Assembly: GCA_963802915.1 (NCBI GenBank)
Contig: CAWDKQ010000011.1
Coordinates: 62,001 to 126,000, forward strand
Length of the DNA: 64,000 nucleotides
Direction: 5' to 3'
Source: JAICMB01 sp963802915
GTDB taxonomy: Bacteria; Acidobacteriota; Terriglobia; Bryobacterales; Bryobacteraceae
Made by a program: the position numbers and the translations under genes. The notes beneath the pieces were generated by a model. It saw only the letters and a list, made by a program, of their open reading frames with translations, was not told the DNA's origin and made no database searches. How positions within the stretch are numbered: position 1 is the first letter of the stretch; the number at the start of each line of letters is the position of its first letter. Of this stretch, positions 1-8,883 are shown piece after piece.

Positions 1-114
1 CTCACTCGCGCGCAGTGGGAGAAAGAAACCGACAAGATGGTCCGCTGGGGCGCGGATGTGAAGCCCGAATTGCGCGAGACCATCCTGAAGTACTTGTCCG
101 AAAGGTTCCAGTAG
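1..114 (+). CDS. C-terminal end of a probable c-type cytochrome or haem-domain protein (partial)
   Basis: The frame is open from the first base and ends with TAG at 112-114, giving the last 37 residues of a gene that starts outside the window. The tail holds a W-x(4)-D-K-M-V-R-W-G-A pattern and ends in I-L-K-Y-L-S. I associate such endings with the C-terminal helix of small c-type cytochrome domains in acidobacterial dehydrogenase clusters. The CxxCH haem motif would lie upstream and cannot be seen, so the family call is tentative. The MFS transporter begins 5 bases later on the same strand, suggesting one transcript. Confidence 0.4.
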   Translation, partial: LTRAQWEKETDKMVRWGADVKPELRETILKYLSERFQ

Positions 115-118
115 CCGA

Positions 119-1309
119 GTGCGCGTCCCCCTTCGCTGGGTCGCACTGCTGGTCTTCATTCTCTCTTCGGTACTCAATTATCTGGATCGCCAGATTCTGG
201 CCACGATGGTCGACATCTGGCGATCTCGTCCTGAGTTTCCTTTTTCCTATTCCGATTACGGACTGCTGCTGGCTGTCTTTTCGATCGCTTACGCCGTGTC
301 GGCGCCTTTCATGGGGTGGTTTCTCGATCGCGCGGGATTGAATCGGGGGATCTCGGTATCTGTGACATTGTGGGCCGTCGCGAGCGCGGGAACCGGCATG
401 AGTCACAGCATGACGGAGCTGCTCTTCTGGCGCACGATCCTGGGAGTTGCCGAAGCAGCGGGCGTGTCGGCAGTCGGCAAAGTGATCGGCATGTATCTGC
501 TGCCGGAGGAGCGCGCGTTAGGAAACGCGACCAGCCAGCTTGGGATCAGCTTAGGGCTGGCGATCGCTCCACGCTTTACCGTGCTGTTCGCTTACGAATA
601 CAGTTGGCGCTGGACGTTCTTCGCGGCCGCGATTCTGAGCGTGTTGTGGATACCGCTATGGCTCACGATATCGCGGCTAATCCCTCCGGCCGCCGATTAT
701 CGCGGGCCATCGCCTAGCGTGCATTCTGAAAGTCTCTTGCGCGATCCCCAATTGTGGGCGCTAGTAGTTGCCAATGGCCTCAGCATGACTCTTTACAGCC
801 TGTGGACAAACTGGAGCCCGACCTATCTGGTGCAGCTCGGGCTGAAGCCGCAGCAAGCCGCGAATTATTCCTGGATTATTCCTTTATTCGGCTATGCAGG
901 CGGCTTTATCGGCGGATCGCTTTCGTGGCGATTTATCCGGCAAGGCGAGAATCCCGTAAGTGCCCGCAAGCGAGTATGTTATTGGGCAGCCCTCGCATGT
1001 CTCGCGACGGCGGTGATTCCATTTTTCCGTTCACCTGTGACAGCGACAATCGGCATGTCGTTCAGCTTTTTCTCGGTTGCGGCATGGAGCACAAACCTGT
1101 ACACGCTACCCGTCGATATGTACGGAGCCGCGCGAGCCGGCTTCGCGGTTTCAGGGCTGGTATGCGCATTCGGAGTGATGCAGGCAATAGTTTCCAAGCC
1201 GCTCGGCTTTACGATCGAGCATTATGGGTTTATGCCGGTATGTCTCTTGTTCGCCGGCCTGCCGCTGGTCGCCTACGCGCTTATTCGCAATGTTCGAACC
1301 GCGGCATGA
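119..1309 (+). CDS. Major facilitator superfamily transporter
   Basis: A 396-residue integral membrane protein starting at GTG, 5 bases after the preceding stop. Hydrophobic segments run along the whole length in a 12-helix pattern. Near the N terminus it has N-Y-L-D-R-Q, typical of the hexuronate/anion:cation symporter branch (ExuT/GudP-like), followed by F-S-I-A-Y-A. This family moves sugar acids or other organic anions across the inner membrane using the proton gradient. The substrate cannot be read from sequence; nearby sugar-oxidising genes (GMC dehydrogenase, TIM-barrel isomerases) make a sugar acid plausible. Confidence 0.8.
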   Translation: MRVPLRWVALLVFILSSVLNYLDRQILATMVDIWRSRPEFPFSYSDYGLLLAVFSIAYAVSAPFMGWFLDRAGLNRGISVSVTLWAVASAGTGMSHSMTELLFWRTILGVAEAAGVSAVGKVIGMYLLPEERALGNATSQLGISLGLAIAPRFTVLFAYEYSWRWTFFAAAILSVLWIPLWLTISRLIPPAADYRGPSPSVHSESLLRDPQLWALVVANGLSMTLYSLWTNWSPTYLVQLGLKPQQAANYSWIIPLFGYAGGFIGGSLSWRFIRQGENPVSARKRVCYWAALACLATAVIPFFRSPVTATIGMSFSFFSVAAWSTNLYTLPVDMYGAARAGFAVSGLVCAFGVMQAIVSKPLGFTIEHYGFMPVCLLFAGLPLVAYALIRNVRTAA

Positions 1310-1430
1310 GTACTCGTTTTGTGCGGGTGTTGTTCGGTTGGCGGAGGCTAATTCTGGTGGCTTGTTGCGCGCTCGGTTTGCGAGCTGTGCTCAGACTTAG
1401 AACTATTCATAAGACGCCACTGCGAACAGA

Positions 1431-1751
1431 CTAAATGAGTTCATCTCCAGCGAGCCCGCGTCTGGAACCATGATAGACGCGATAAACGACGACGCACCTT
1501 TTCTCACGCTCAACATGGAAGATAATCCGATGCGAGAAATACATTAGATATCGGATCTCGAACGGGAATTCATCTTGCTCTGCAATGATTGGGCAGCGCT
1601 CCGGTAATTCCTCAAGCGAATAGATCGCTTCAACGAGCCCACTGAACCACCGTTCCGCCGCTTCCGGTTCTTTTCGGACCTGACGAATGAACTGTACGTA
1701 CTCCTCAGCGTCCGCTAAGGCCGGATCTGTAATCTCAACTTGGAATACCAA
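1431..1751 (-). CDS. RelE/ParE-superfamily toxin
   Basis: A 106-residue protein of typical ParE/RelE size. Its first 17 bases overlap the end of the upstream antitoxin gene, the usual translationally coupled layout of type II toxin-antitoxin pairs. The N terminus reads as a beta strand followed by a D-A-E-E-Y-V-Q-F-I helix. The C-terminal half has the R-Y-L-M-Y-F...R-I-I-F-H-V pair of strands and ends in a V-Y-R-V-Y-H-G-S-R segment common in the family. Members act on the ribosome or on gyrase; which applies here is not clear. A paralogous pair with the same overlap length lies at 48468-49068. Confidence 0.82.
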   Translation of the reverse strand: MVFQVEITDPALADAEEYVQFIRQVRKEPEAAERWFSGLVEAIYSLEELPERCPIIAEQDEFPFEIRYLMYFSHRIIFHVEREKRCVVVYRVYHGSRRGLAGDELI

Positions 1752-2025
1752 GCTTCTCCTGAAGCTCAGCTAACGCTCGGCGTGCCGGCTTGACACGGCC
1801 TTCCTCGGCTGCAGCAATGCCGCGCCGAATCGCCGCCACAGCTTCAAGTTTCTCAAGACGATCAAGAATCTTCTGATAGCTTTCGGCGTCTTGAACGACA
1901 AGCTCAGCTTTGCCGTTCACCGTGAGCACCACCGGCCGATGCGTCTTCTTCATTCGCATCATGAAGTCATTCGTTTTGCGCTTGAAGTCCGTGAGGGGAT
2001 GAATATCCTGAGCTAAATTAACCAT
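1735..2025 (-). CDS. Phd/YefM-type antitoxin
   Basis: A 96-residue antitoxin upstream of and overlapping the ParE/RelE toxin. The N-terminal part shows the Phd/YefM DNA-binding fold: H-P-L-T-D-F-K, then a basic K-K-T-H-R-P-V-V-L-T-V-N-G-K-A-E-L-V-V-Q-D strand-turn-strand. The C-terminal half is a charged helix that would bind and mask the toxin. An ATG four codons upstream (2037) is in frame, but the ATG at 2025 gives an N terminus aligning with the paralogue at 49068 (M-x-x-x-x-x-x-H-P-L-T-D-F), so I chose it. The pair probably represses its own promoter. Confidence 0.82.
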   Translation of the reverse strand: MVNLAQDIHPLTDFKRKTNDFMMRMKKTHRPVVLTVNGKAELVVQDAESYQKILDRLEKLEAVAAIRRGIAAAEEGRVKPARRALAELQEKLGIPS

Positions 2026-2043
2026 GGGCCATCGCATCTAAAA

Positions 2044-2061
2044 AGCATCTTTAACGATGCT
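2044..2061. promoter_or_regulatory. Inverted repeat upstream of the toxin-antitoxin pair
   Basis: A perfect 6-base inverted repeat, AGCATC and GATGCT separated by TTTAAC, lies between the end of the TIM-barrel gene and the antitoxin start. It is well placed to be the autoregulatory operator of the antitoxin. It is too short and lacks the T-tract of a good terminator. Function is inferred from position only. Confidence 0.35.
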
Positions 2062-2071
2062 AGCACGAGAA

Positions 2072-2971
2072 CTACAAGTTCTTCAACGACATCGCAATCA
2101 GCTTCGCCGTCCCCTCATACGGCCCGCCCTCGCCCTCCCATTCCATCGAAAAATACCCGCGATACCCGCTAGCTCGCGCAATCTCGAAAGTCCGCGCGAC
2201 ATCAACTCGGTACACCTTGCCCTCATCCACTTCCGAATCTTTCACATGCGAAATGTTGTAGGCGTGAGCGAACATAGCGCGCATGGAATCGTAGTTGTAT
2301 TTCTCCGGTCCGATCAGCATGGAGTTGCAAAAATCCGGCAGCCCATGCAGCCATGGGCTCTTGACCCGCTCGATCACCTTCACAATAAATCCGGCCTCTT
2401 CACTCTTCGGATCGTCATTCTCCAAATTAATGACAATCGAGTGCGCCTCGCCATATCGTGCGACCTTGCCCAGACTGTCCGCCGCGCGATCTACGTCAGC
2501 CGCGACGCCTTGGACACCTGCGATGTGCAGCCGAACACTCGGACAGTTGAGCGCTCGCGCTGCATCCACCCATCTCATGCTCTCTTCCACGGAAGCGGAC
2601 CGGCGCGCCGGATCGGGATCATAGAAACTCGCGCGCGGGCTCGCCGGCAAATTCACGACGTAGCTCCGAGCCTTTTCGATAGCCGCACGCAGCTCTCTCA
2701 GATACGCGAGGTCGATGGAAGGAAAATGCTCCCCTAACAACTCGACCTTATAGATGCCGAATCGTTCGACGACCATCGCCGGGAAAGCCGTGAGCGGCAT
2801 TTTATCGCCCGTCTGCGCGTGATTGTCGATGAACATCCGAAACGGATAGGACGCAACCGCAATGCGCTCCTTCGGCTCGGTCGGAAAGCGGATATCAGGC
2901 TCTTTAGCGGAAAGTGCGCCTGTTCCCAGCGCGCATCCCGCAAGCTTCAAAACTTCACGGCGTCTTAGCAT
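2072..2971 (-). CDS. Tat-exported sugar phosphate isomerase/epimerase-like TIM barrel
   Basis: A 299-residue protein with an N-terminal twin-arginine type signal (R-R-R-E-V-L-K-L-A-G, then a short hydrophobic run ending A-L-S-A), so the mature domain is probably periplasmic. The rest resembles AP-endonuclease-2/xylose-isomerase-like TIM barrels: V-E-L-L-G-E-H-F-P-S, the L-E-N-D-D metal-binding strand near residue 185, H-V-K-D-S near 245, and a final F-S-M-E-W-E-G-E-G strand. Substrate unknown. A second member, also Tat-exported, is at 20577-21470. Confidence 0.75.
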   Translation of the reverse strand: MLRRREVLKLAGCALGTGALSAKEPDIRFPTEPKERIAVASYPFRMFIDNHAQTGDKMPLTAFPAMVVERFGIYKVELLGEHFPSIDLAYLRELRAAIEKARSYVVNLPASPRASFYDPDPARRSASVEESMRWVDAARALNCPSVRLHIAGVQGVAADVDRAADSLGKVARYGEAHSIVINLENDDPKSEEAGFIVKVIERVKSPWLHGLPDFCNSMLIGPEKYNYDSMRAMFAHAYNISHVKDSEVDEGKVYRVDVARTFEIARASGYRGYFSMEWEGEGGPYEGTAKLIAMSLKNL

Positions 2972-3002
2972 CTGTTACCTATATATTAAGTAGCACCGAG
3001 CC

Positions 3003-4779
3003 ATGCAAAATCCAGGACCTCAAACAGATCTTAAAATTACCTATGATGCGATCGTGATCGGATCCGGCGCCGCCGGCGGAATGGCCGCCCACGTTTTGAC
3101 GTCGCAAGGAATGAAAGTGCTGCTGCTCGAAGCGGGCAAGCAGCTCAACACGACGAAAGAACTACACTCCATGGAGTGGCCTTACGATCACCCGCGCCGC
3201 GGCGACATGCCGCCAAGCTATCATCCTCTGACGATTAACGAATACAACTTCCGCAACCCGCCTTACGGGCAGGATTCGAAATATCCGCACGTGACTTCAT
3301 ACGTCCAGGGATGGAATGGCGCCGACTATAGCAAAAATATGGTCGTCGATGAAAAAGACCACCCCTACACGGGCACGAAATACGCCTGGGTGCGGGCCCG
3401 CGCTGTTGGCGGCAAGACGAATATCTGGGGCCGCCTGGCGCTGCGCCTTTCGGATTACGATTTCAAGGCCAAATCGCGAGACGGCTATGGTGAGGACTGG
3501 CCGATCTCCTACGCCGACGTTGCGCCCTTACTACGATAAAGTCGATCTCTACCTGGGAATCTCGGGGCATAAAGAAAATCTGCCATATCTCCCTGACAGC
3601 ATCTTCCAGCGTCCCGTAAAGCTGACCGCGGCCGAGCTGAAACTGCGCGGCAGTCTCGCAAAGATGGGTCGCGTTCTAACGCCGTATCGAGCGGGCGTGA
3701 CGACCGACGGCTTGAAGCACAACAAATATCGTAGCCGGTGTTTCGGCCGCGGCGCATGCGATCGTCATGTCGGCGGCTGCGATATCCACGCCGCATTCGA
3801 TTCGCCCACTGGCCTGATCCGGCCCGCCATGGACACCGGCAATCTCACACTGCGTCCTAATTCCATCGTGTATGAGATCACGGTGGATAAGAACACCGGC
3901 AAGGCGCGCGGCGTCAACTTCATCGACGCCGAGAACGGACAAACCTACGAAGCGCTGGGCCGCAGCGTGATCCTGGGCGCTTCCACGCTGGAATCGGCGC
4001 GGCTGCTGCTTCTCTCGAAATCTTCTCAGCATCCCAATGGGCTCGCGAATTCGAGCGGTCACGTCGGCCACAATTTTTGCGAGCACATCATGGGACCGGG
4101 CATCACGGGAATCGTCAAGGATCTGGTGGGTAAGCCGCGGACGCTCGATGACGGCCGACCTGGCAGCTTTTACCTCGCGCGATTCCGCAATCTCTCCGAC
4201 AAGCAGCACAAGTTCATTCGCGGATACGGTTTCGAAGGCAGCAGCGGAACCACGATGATTCCCGGAAGCGCCTTCTCGACCCTCGGCTTCGGCACCAATT
4301 ACAAAAAAGCGGTGCGCGATTATGCCGGCGCGTACATCGACATGGGCGCATTCGGCGAGGTGCTGGCCCGCTACGAGAATTACGTCACTATCGATCCGAC
4401 GGTGAAAGACAAGTGGGGCGTACCGGTCCTGCAATTCCACTACAATTTCGGCGACAACGAAAAGAAGATGGCCGAAGACATGGCCGTGACCGCGCGCGAA
4501 ATGTTCGAAGAAGCGGGGATCGAAGTGGTAAAAGTGAATAGGGAAATCCTGACCGAGGGCTGGTCGATTCACGAACTCGGCACTTCGCGCATGGGCAACG
4601 ATCCGAAGACCTCGGTAGTAAATCAGTTCCAGCAGGCGCACGATGTGCCGAATTTGCTGGTGGTGGATGGAAGTACGCACGTCAACGCGTCGTGCCAGAA
4701 TCCGACGTGGACCATCATGGCGCTGTGCTGGCGATCCTGCGATCACCTCGCGGATGAGATGAAGAAAGGGAACGTTTAA
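3003..4779 (+). CDS. GMC-family oxidoreductase, FAD-dependent (one frameshift)
   Basis: A large subunit of a flavoprotein sugar/alcohol dehydrogenase. The N terminus has the FAD dinucleotide fold (I-G-S-G-A-A-G-G and L-L-L-E-A-G-K), then G-G-K-T-N-I-W-G. The C terminus has the catalytic-site region G-S-T-H-V-N-A-S-C-Q-N-P-T. Translation breaks near 3531: the first frame stops at 3539 while the second continues with Y-Y-D-K-V-D-L-Y-L-G. Removing one T from GCCCTTACTAC restores a single reading frame of about 590 codons, so I annotate one gene. It lacks its own signal peptide and overlaps the Tat-bearing small subunit gene by one base, so the pair is probably exported together and passes electrons to a cytochrome. 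Confidence 0.85.
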
Positions 4780-5327
4780 TGGATACGCATTCTCGACGGG
4801 ACCTGTTTCGTATCGCAGCGGCAGCCGCAGTTTCCGCGGTGCCAGGAACGGCTCAGGAGCCCGCGCCGAAATTCTTCTCTCCAACCGAATTTCGCATGGT
4901 TGATGAGTTATCCGAAATCATTATTCCGGCCGACGACCATTCTCCTGGCGCGCGGGCCGCGAAAGTCGCAGCCTATATCGACAAAACGTTGGCGGAATCG
5001 CTCGACGATAAGCCCAGAGAAGAGTTCCGCGAAGGCCTCGCCGTTGTAGACAAACTGTCCCACCAACTGAATCGTGCGTCGTTCCTCGACTCAACGCCGG
5101 AGCAGCGCGTAGCAGTGGTGGCGCGAATGGCCCGCGGAGAAAAAGACCCCAAGAAGCCGGAAGAGGATTTCTTCGTCCGCCTCAAAGGTCGCACCGCGCA
5201 AGCCTACTACACTACCGACATCGGCATCCATCAAGAGATCGGCTACAAAGGCAACGTGATCCTGAACGAATTCGTCGGCTACGACGCGGGCCTGGTGCCC
5301 ATTCCGCCGACGGAAAGTTCAAAGTAG
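4779..5327 (+). CDS. Gluconate 2-dehydrogenase subunit 3 family protein
   Basis: A 182-residue small subunit whose ATG overlaps the stop of the GMC oxidoreductase gene by one base. It starts with a clear twin-arginine signal (S-R-R-D-L-F-R, then an alanine-rich hydrophobic stretch ending near A-Q). The mature part contains E-L-S-E-I-I-I-P-A-D-D-H-S-P-G-A, the hallmark of the gluconate dehydrogenase gamma-subunit family. In related membrane dehydrogenases this subunit provides the export signal for its folded FAD partner, which fits the unsignalled GMC protein next door. Confidence 0.88.
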   Translation: MDTHSRRDLFRIAAAAAVSAVPGTAQEPAPKFFSPTEFRMVDELSEIIIPADDHSPGARAAKVAAYIDKTLAESLDDKPREEFREGLAVVDKLSHQLNRASFLDSTPEQRVAVVARMARGEKDPKKPEEDFFVRLKGRTAQAYYTTDIGIHQEIGYKGNVILNEFVGYDAGLVPIPPTESSK

Positions 5328-5357
5328 CAGCGCCACGTCGCATTGCTACCCTGAAAC

Positions 5358-6008
5358 TTGAAACCCGCATTCCTCTTCGACCTTGACGGCGTAATCGTAG
5401 ACTCCATGCCCATGCACACCGAAGCATGGCGCGCTTATCTCAAAGGTCTGGGCCTAGCATGCGACGACATCGAAGTACGCATGCACGGGAAACGCAACGA
5501 CGAAATCGTCGCCGATTTCATCTCCCCGGACCTCGCTCCCGACGCCATCTTTGCGCATGGCGCGGCGAAAGAGCAGCTTTACCGCGACATGATGGGCCAG
5601 GAAATTAAAGCTCACCTCGTTCCCGGCGTGGTCGATTTTCTTGCGTCCCTCAACGGCGCCCTGATTGGCTTGGCCTCGAATGCCGAGCCCGCCAACGTTA
5701 ACTTCATTCTGGACGGCGCCGGCATCCGTGACCGCTTCCAGGCCATCGTCGACGGCCATCAGGTAGATCGGCCCAAGCCATACCCCGACGTCTACCTCCG
5801 AGCAGCCGACCTTCTCCACGTCCCACCTCAGCAATGCATCGTATTTGAAGATTCCCCGACCGGCGTCGCAGCCGGCAAAGCGGCGGGTGCAATGGTGGTT
5901 GGCGTCCAAACGCATCCTACTGATTTGGATGGGGTTGACCTGCTCATACCGGACTTCCGCGATCCCGCTCTAAAGGAATGGCTCGAAAACGTCGAACGAC
6001 GTACTTGA
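5358..6008 (+). CDS. HAD-superfamily phosphatase, beta-phosphoglucomutase-like
   Basis: A 216-residue haloacid dehalogenase fold hydrolase starting at TTG. Motif I is F-D-L-D-G-V-I-V-D-S (nucleophile Asp), motif II is L-A-S-N-A, motif III is the lysine in D-R-P-K-P-Y-P-D, and motif IV is F-E-D-S-P-T-G-V-A-A. The helical cap inserted after motif I (P-M-H-T-E-A-W) matches the beta-phosphoglucomutase/DOG phosphatase subgroup acting on small sugar phosphates. Its last 31 bases overlap the start of the downstream kinase-like gene in another frame. Confidence 0.85.
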   Translation: MKPAFLFDLDGVIVDSMPMHTEAWRAYLKGLGLACDDIEVRMHGKRNDEIVADFISPDLAPDAIFAHGAAKEQLYRDMMGQEIKAHLVPGVVDFLASLNGALIGLASNAEPANVNFILDGAGIRDRFQAIVDGHQVDRPKPYPDVYLRAADLLHVPPQQCIVFEDSPTGVAAGKAAGAMVVGVQTHPTDLDGVDLLIPDFRDPALKEWLENVERRT

Positions 6009-8401
6009 CGGGTCCTGGCTTCATCATTCGCACGCTCACGCTCCTGGCTGCACTTTGTGCCACTTCTTCCGCGCAAATGCGCCTTACGCTCGAACAGGCA
6101 GGCTCCCGCACTGGACCCGATTTCACACCGGTGTACGAAGGCAAGGACGTGCTGGTCCGTGGACAGGTCTCCGCCAAGCCCCTTTGGGCGCTCGAGTCCT
6201 ATTACCTGCCCATCCAAGACGAGGCCGAATACGGTCTTCTGGTACACGGCAGCTCTAACCAATGGAACGGTACCGTCCCGGCGGAGTTTGCAGGATATGA
6301 GCCGGGCGATTGGCTCGAGATCACCGGAACCATCACTCGACGGGCCGGCATGCCCGTACTGCAGCCGCGCGATATTCGCGTCTCAGGCCACGGAACGACG
6401 CCCGTTCCCAAAGAGCTGAAGATTCAACAACTCAACTCTTTCCGCTATCTCGGTCTGCTGGTCACTACGCAAACTAAGATCACGACAACGGACCAAAATG
6501 CCAGCGGAGCCTTGGTTACCCTCCGCGATCACGACGACCGCATCAATGTTTTCCTGCCGAAGATCCGGCGCAACGCGGATACTGGCATTGAAGGCTATCG
6601 CAGCGGCGATTTAGTACGAGTCACAGGTATTGCAACGCAGTACTGTACTCTCCCCCCGTACGACCGTTCGTACCAGGTCTTGCTCAGCAACGCTTCCGCA
6701 ATCCTGCTCGTCCAAAAGGCGTGGTTGATTCCACCTCTTATGTTGTTGAGCGCAATTCTCGCCATCATCGCACTGCTGACCTTATGGTCGATGCGTGAGC
6801 GGCATGCCGCTAACCAGCGCCGTACCGTGCGAGTTTTAAACAGTGCCGGTGAAGAAGTGATCGGAGCCGGCTCGGCCGCGGAGATCGCGCGCAAGCTGAT
6901 GCTGGTGCTTTCGAAGCAATTGCGTATTTCCGGCGTCGGCATTTTCGTTTGCAACCGCCAGACACAGTCCATCGATAGCTTCCATGGCGAGGGCTCCGCG
7001 AGCGAATTCATGAATATGCAGCCGCCCGGCGCGCCAATCCTGGAAGGCGCCCTGGTGGCCTTCCGCAACCGCACTCTTCTCAGTATCACGGACTCTCGCC
7101 GCAGCCCGCTTTTCTCAACCTCGACGGTGCCTCCGCCCCGCTCCATCATTTATGTGCCGATGCTCGCCCAATCGGAAATCGTTGGCGTGCTGGAAGTGGA
7201 AAACGCCAATGGCATGCGTTTCTTCGCGGACCACGAACAGACTGCTCTACAGCATCTCGCCAATCAAGCCGGCGCCGCTTTGAAACTTCAGGAACAGCAA
7301 GCGGTTCGAGAACAGATCTTCCGCACCGAGAAGCTCGCATCGGCCGGACAACTGATGTCGGGTATCGCGAACGAATTGCGCTCGCCAATAGAATCGATGT
7401 CTACGGCCGCGCAAGTCCTGCATGCGCGTGGGGGCAACGACGATCCGTTAGTGGCAACCATCGTCTCGGAAGCGCGGCGCGCCGCCGACATCGTGCAACG
7501 GCTCCGCGCGTTCTCCCAAACGGAACAGGTGGAAGCCGAACCCGTCGATCTCAACGAGATGTTGGTGGAAGTTACGGAAATGCACTCGGAGGCGCGTCAT
7601 GCGCGTCCACTCGCAATCCGCCGTCGTCTCTCAAATCAGAATTTGATCGCGTTCGGATCGCGCGAACAACTCGGCCAGGTAGTTTTGAACCTGCTGATCT
7701 ACGCTGAGCAATCAATGGCCGAGAGTCGCTCGGCCGCCGAGATCAACGTCGGTTCCGCACTGATGGCGCGGCGCGCAATACTCGAGATTTCCTGGCCGGC
7801 GCGTTCATCCGACAGTGACGCGGATCGCGGCGCGGTGGAGCTCATCGAAAAAACCGGACTCAGCCTCGAAGTCTGCCATGGGATCGTTCAGAGCCACGGT
7901 GGAGAGTTGCGCGTTAGCCAATCCGGGAGCGAAGTTCGTTTCGAGCTCGATTTACCCGTAATCGACACGAAAGAGCGCGCGGAAGCCCCGAACAAAACCG
8001 AGCACCGTGCGAGCAAGCGGCAGCTCACGGCTCTTGTCGTGGAACCCGAAGCCGGGAGCCAGCGCCATGTTGTTGCAACCTTCAGCGCTCTCGGTCACCG
8101 CGTGGTACCCGTTGCCAGCGCCGAGGAAGGCGCGGACCTGGCGGACCGCATGCATTTCGATATTGCCGTGTGCTCGGTGCGTCTCCCCGGCCTCAACTGG
8201 GCCGGATTCCTCGACCGCGTCCGCCCGCAGGTCGGCGGCATCGTCCTGCTCACCGACACCTACGATCCAAACCTGGTCCGGACGTTTCAATCTACCGACG
8301 TGTATGTTATGAACAAGCCGGCGGACCCCACCGAGCTGAAAAATATTTGTGAGGCTATCGAACTCGGTGAAGACCGCCTGATGACGCGCGCCGTTCAGTG
8401 A
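5978..8401 (+). CDS. Degenerate hybrid histidine kinase (pseudokinase) with GAF and receiver domains
   Basis: An 807-residue protein. Order: signal/TM region (about 18-33), a periplasmic OB-fold-like region (40-240), a TM helix (about 250-270), a GAF domain (about 300-440), a HisKA/HATPase core (445-665) and a receiver (about 685-800). The phospho-accepting His in the H-box is Asn: G-I-A-N-E-L-R-S-P, with N at 465. The N-box Asn is Tyr: N-L-L-I-Y-A-E-Q, with Y at 575. The D-x-G-x-G ATP-lid motif is not recognisable. The receiver phospho-Asp is Ser: A-V-C-S-V-R-L-P-G, with S at 733. The receiver Lys in N-K-P remains. The frame is intact, so this looks like a catalytically dead sensor or scaffold rather than a decayed gene. 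It overlaps the HAD phosphatase gene by 31 bases. Confidence 0.82.
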   Translation: MARKRRTTYLTGPGFIIRTLTLLAALCATSSAQMRLTLEQAGSRTGPDFTPVYEGKDVLVRGQVSAKPLWALESYYLPIQDEAEYGLLVHGSSNQWNGTVPAEFAGYEPGDWLEITGTITRRAGMPVLQPRDIRVSGHGTTPVPKELKIQQLNSFRYLGLLVTTQTKITTTDQNASGALVTLRDHDDRINVFLPKIRRNADTGIEGYRSGDLVRVTGIATQYCTLPPYDRSYQVLLSNASAILLVQKAWLIPPLMLLSAILAIIALLTLWSMRERHAANQRRTVRVLNSAGEEVIGAGSAAEIARKLMLVLSKQLRISGVGIFVCNRQTQSIDSFHGEGSASEFMNMQPPGAPILEGALVAFRNRTLLSITDSRRSPLFSTSTVPPPRSIIYVPMLAQSEIVGVLEVENANGMRFFADHEQTALQHLANQAGAALKLQEQQAVREQIFRTEKLASAGQLMSGIANELRSPIESMSTAAQVLHARGGNDDPLVATIVSEARRAADIVQRLRAFSQTEQVEAEPVDLNEMLVEVTEMHSEARHARPLAIRRRLSNQNLIAFGSREQLGQVVLNLLIYAEQSMAESRSAAEINVGSALMARRAILEISWPARSSDSDADRGAVELIEKTGLSLEVCHGIVQSHGGELRVSQSGSEVRFELDLPVIDTKERAEAPNKTEHRASKRQLTALVVEPEAGSQRHVVATFSALGHRVVPVASAEEGADLADRMHFDIAVCSVRLPGLNWAGFLDRVRPQVGGIVLLTDTYDPNLVRTFQSTDVYVMNKPADPTELKNICEAIELGEDRLMTRAVQ

Positions 8402-8814
8402 CCGGCTTGGCTCTGCCCCAACAGAGAAGTGCAAAACGCGCAGCGCCGTGCGCCGATCGGAATCGTGCTTAAACATTCCGGACAGCTCTTGGTGGTCGGA
8501 TCGGGCGGAGCTTCGCCGCGGCGCATTCGCGCCATTACGGTGTTAACGGGCAACACGACGAAGAAATAGATCGCCGCGGCGACCAGCAGGAACGACACAA
8601 TCGCGTTGATGAAATCCCCGATCATGAACTTGCTGCCGTTCACCGTGAACACGATGGCGGAGAAGTCGGGCTTGCCGACCAACGCGGCAATCAGAGGAGT
8701 GATCAGGTCTTTCACCAAGGCCGTGACAACGGCCCCAAACGCCGCGCCGATAACTACCGCAACCGCGAGGTCGATAACATTTCCCCGCATCAGGAACTGC
8801 TTGAATCCTTTCAA
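8395..8814 (-). CDS. mscL: Large-conductance mechanosensitive channel MscL with C-terminal zinc ribbon
   Basis: A homopentameric inner-membrane channel that releases solutes during osmotic downshock. The N-terminal helix and first membrane span (G-F-K-Q-F-L-M-R-G-N-V-I-D-L-A-V) are diagnostic, and a second span follows near residues 75-95. The C terminus carries C-P-E-C and C-A-F-C pairs forming a zinc-ribbon-like knuckle, absent from the E. coli protein. I chose the TTG at 8814, which follows a GGAGGG ribosome site by five bases; an in-frame GTG nine codons upstream (8841) would put that site inside the gene. Its end overlaps the convergent kinase-like gene by 7 bases. Confidence 0.92.
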   Translation of the reverse strand: MKGFKQFLMRGNVIDLAVAVVIGAAFGAVVTALVKDLITPLIAALVGKPDFSAIVFTVNGSKFMIGDFINAIVSFLLVAAAIYFFVVLPVNTVMARMRRGEAPPDPTTKSCPECLSTIPIGARRCAFCTSLLGQSQAGH

Positions 8815-8883
8815 GTTTCCCTCCAGGTAACAGTCTGCCACAGGCCGGGGCCGTAAGATCTCGCTATGTCACAATAATTGCTT

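Noticed and set aside
3676..4884. A 402-codon minus-strand frame opposite the GMC oxidoreductase
   Set aside because: The protein shows no recognisable domain and the plus strand carries clear GMC motifs over the same bases.
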